Shown here: piece after piece, positions 5,834-6,544 of the stretch
Layout: each line of letters begins with the position of its first letter
Position numbering within the stretch: the first letter of the stretch is position 1
DNA from: Spirochaetales bacterium
GTDB taxonomy: Bacteria; Spirochaetota; Spirochaetia; Sphaerochaetales; Sphaerochaetaceae
Length of the DNA stretch: 6,544 nucleotides
Direction: 5' to 3'
Assembly (NCBI GenBank): GCA_012519125.1
Contig: JAAYQY010000237.1
Span: 1-6,544, forward strand
The notes under the pieces: model-generated
The model's database searches: none
Seen by the model: only the letters and a program-made list of their open reading frames with translations
What the model was told of the DNA's origin: nothing
Made by a program: the position numbers and the translations under genes

Positions 5834-6544
5834 ATGAACAGCCCAGGCTCAACTGCAGGTCGCTTCTGTGGTCGGAGCCTGACTTGGTAGCCTTGGTATA
5901 GGTGCGTCTTCCGATCCAATCTATCTGGGAGAAGAAGGAGATGTTCTTCTCCCAAGTGGGGGTATAGGTGCACTTGATTCCTACCACCAAGGTCTCCTTG
6001 ACGGTGGGGCCATAGGGTGCAGGTCCTTTCTTATTCGGTTGGAGATCGTTGTCATCTGCGGTGTTGTGCGAAGTGAGGTAGTCAACCTCACCCTGCCGGT
6101 GCAGGGTGGTGCTGAGCAACAATTTCAGGTTGGTCAGGTTGTCATAGGCAAGAGAAAGGGCAAAGACCTGACTGTCCGAACCATACTGGTAGCCAAGGTA
6201 GTCGATGATTACCGGATTGCCATTGTTGTGCAGTCCTCTAGCAACCAGGAAGTCTATTCCTTCCCTCCGGTACATGGTGGGGTCGGTGGTTGCAACCTCA
6301 GCACTTGCAGTCCAGAATCCCTGCTTCTCCCAGCTGTAGGAGAGGTTGACCAAGCCTGCAAGGGCGTTGGCAATGGTGGAGGTCTCATTGGGCAGCTGGA
6401 ACTGGTCCAAGGCAAACTGGCCGTGCAAGGAGAGAGAGGGCCGGATGGCAAGATCAACTTCTAGGCTTGCAATTGCATTGAGGTGATTTGAATCGTACAG
6501 ATTGTGGTAGATGTAGGTGGGGTCGAGGTAGGCCAAGGTGAGGG
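5823..6544 (-). CDS. C-terminal part of an outer-membrane beta-barrel protein, cut by the right edge
   Basis: The frame is open to the edge, so this is the last 239 residues of a longer protein; the TTG at 6536 is not a credible start. The product is rich in aromatic residues with alternating polar and hydrophobic stretches, as in amphipathic beta-strands (for example SLEVDLAIRPSLSLHGQFAL and QVFALSLAYDNLTNLKLLLS). It ends LQLSLGCSFTF with a terminal Phe, the kind of C-terminal strand recognised by the BAM machinery. No enzyme or receptor domain is seen in this part and the N-terminal signal peptide lies outside the window. I do not recognise the family; a Wzi-like or spirochaete-specific barrel are guesses only. 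It converges on and overlaps marR, so it is not part of the transporter operon. Confidence 0.75.
   Translation of the reverse strand, partial: LTLAYLDPTYIYHNLYDSNHLNAIASLEVDLAIRPSLSLHGQFALDQFQLPNETSTIANALAGLVNLSYSWEKQGFWTASAEVATTDPTMYRREGIDFLVARGLHNNGNPVIIDYLGYQYGSDSQVFALSLAYDNLTNLKLLLSTTLHRQGEVDYLTSHNTADDNDLQPNKKGPAPYGPTVKETLVVGIKCTYTPTWEKNISFFSQIDWIGRRTYTKATKSGSDHRSDLQLSLGCSFTF

Overview
The window reads as ordinary chromosome from a diderm, sugar-using bacterium. A Sphaerochaeta-like or related spirochaete is my best guess, from the sugar ABC transporter without its own ATPase, the style of the signal peptide and the outer-membrane barrel, and roughly 50% GC. This assignment comes from general likeness only; no marker gene in the window proves it.

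Layout from left to right. The first 39 bases are the start of a minus-strand gene that runs off the left edge. Positions 40-188 hold no gene, but contain a strong inverted repeat with a T-rich end (97-171) that looks like the terminator of the next minus-strand gene, radC (189-872). A MerR-family regulator with a cysteine-rich tail lies divergent to radC on the plus strand (941-1387). Its last 14 bases overlap the last bases of a convergent minus-strand operon. That operon, read right to left, is: inner-membrane permease of UgpA type (5192-4326), permease of UgpE type (4329-3523), periplasmic sugar-binding protein of UgpB type (3520-2177), and a TIM-barrel sugar isomerase/epimerase-like enzyme (2180-1374). 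Neighbouring reading frames overlap by ATGA, ATGA and GTGA, so the genes are very probably co-transcribed and translationally coupled. No ATPase gene is present, so a shared MsiK/UgpC-type ATPase from elsewhere would be needed.

A 200-base divergent region (5193-5392) separates the operon from a plus-strand MarR-family regulator (5393-5833), the obvious candidate for its control. The region holds overlapping inverted repeats (5262-5288) and a weak terminator-like hairpin (5311-5350). The MarR gene overlaps by 11 bases the convergent 3' end of an outer-membrane beta-barrel gene that continues past the right edge.

How the genes fit together: the operon would import a sugar or sugar derivative and process it, under likely control of the MarR protein. 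The barrel could be a neighbouring surface protein but is transcribed separately. radC and merR appear functionally unrelated. I saw no mobile element, CRISPR array, rRNA or tRNA, and nothing I would call a wholly new system. The points most worth a second look are the cysteine cluster of the MerR protein, the full set of endonuclease IV-like metal ligands in the TIM barrel, the two convergent 3' overlaps and the structured intergenic repeats.
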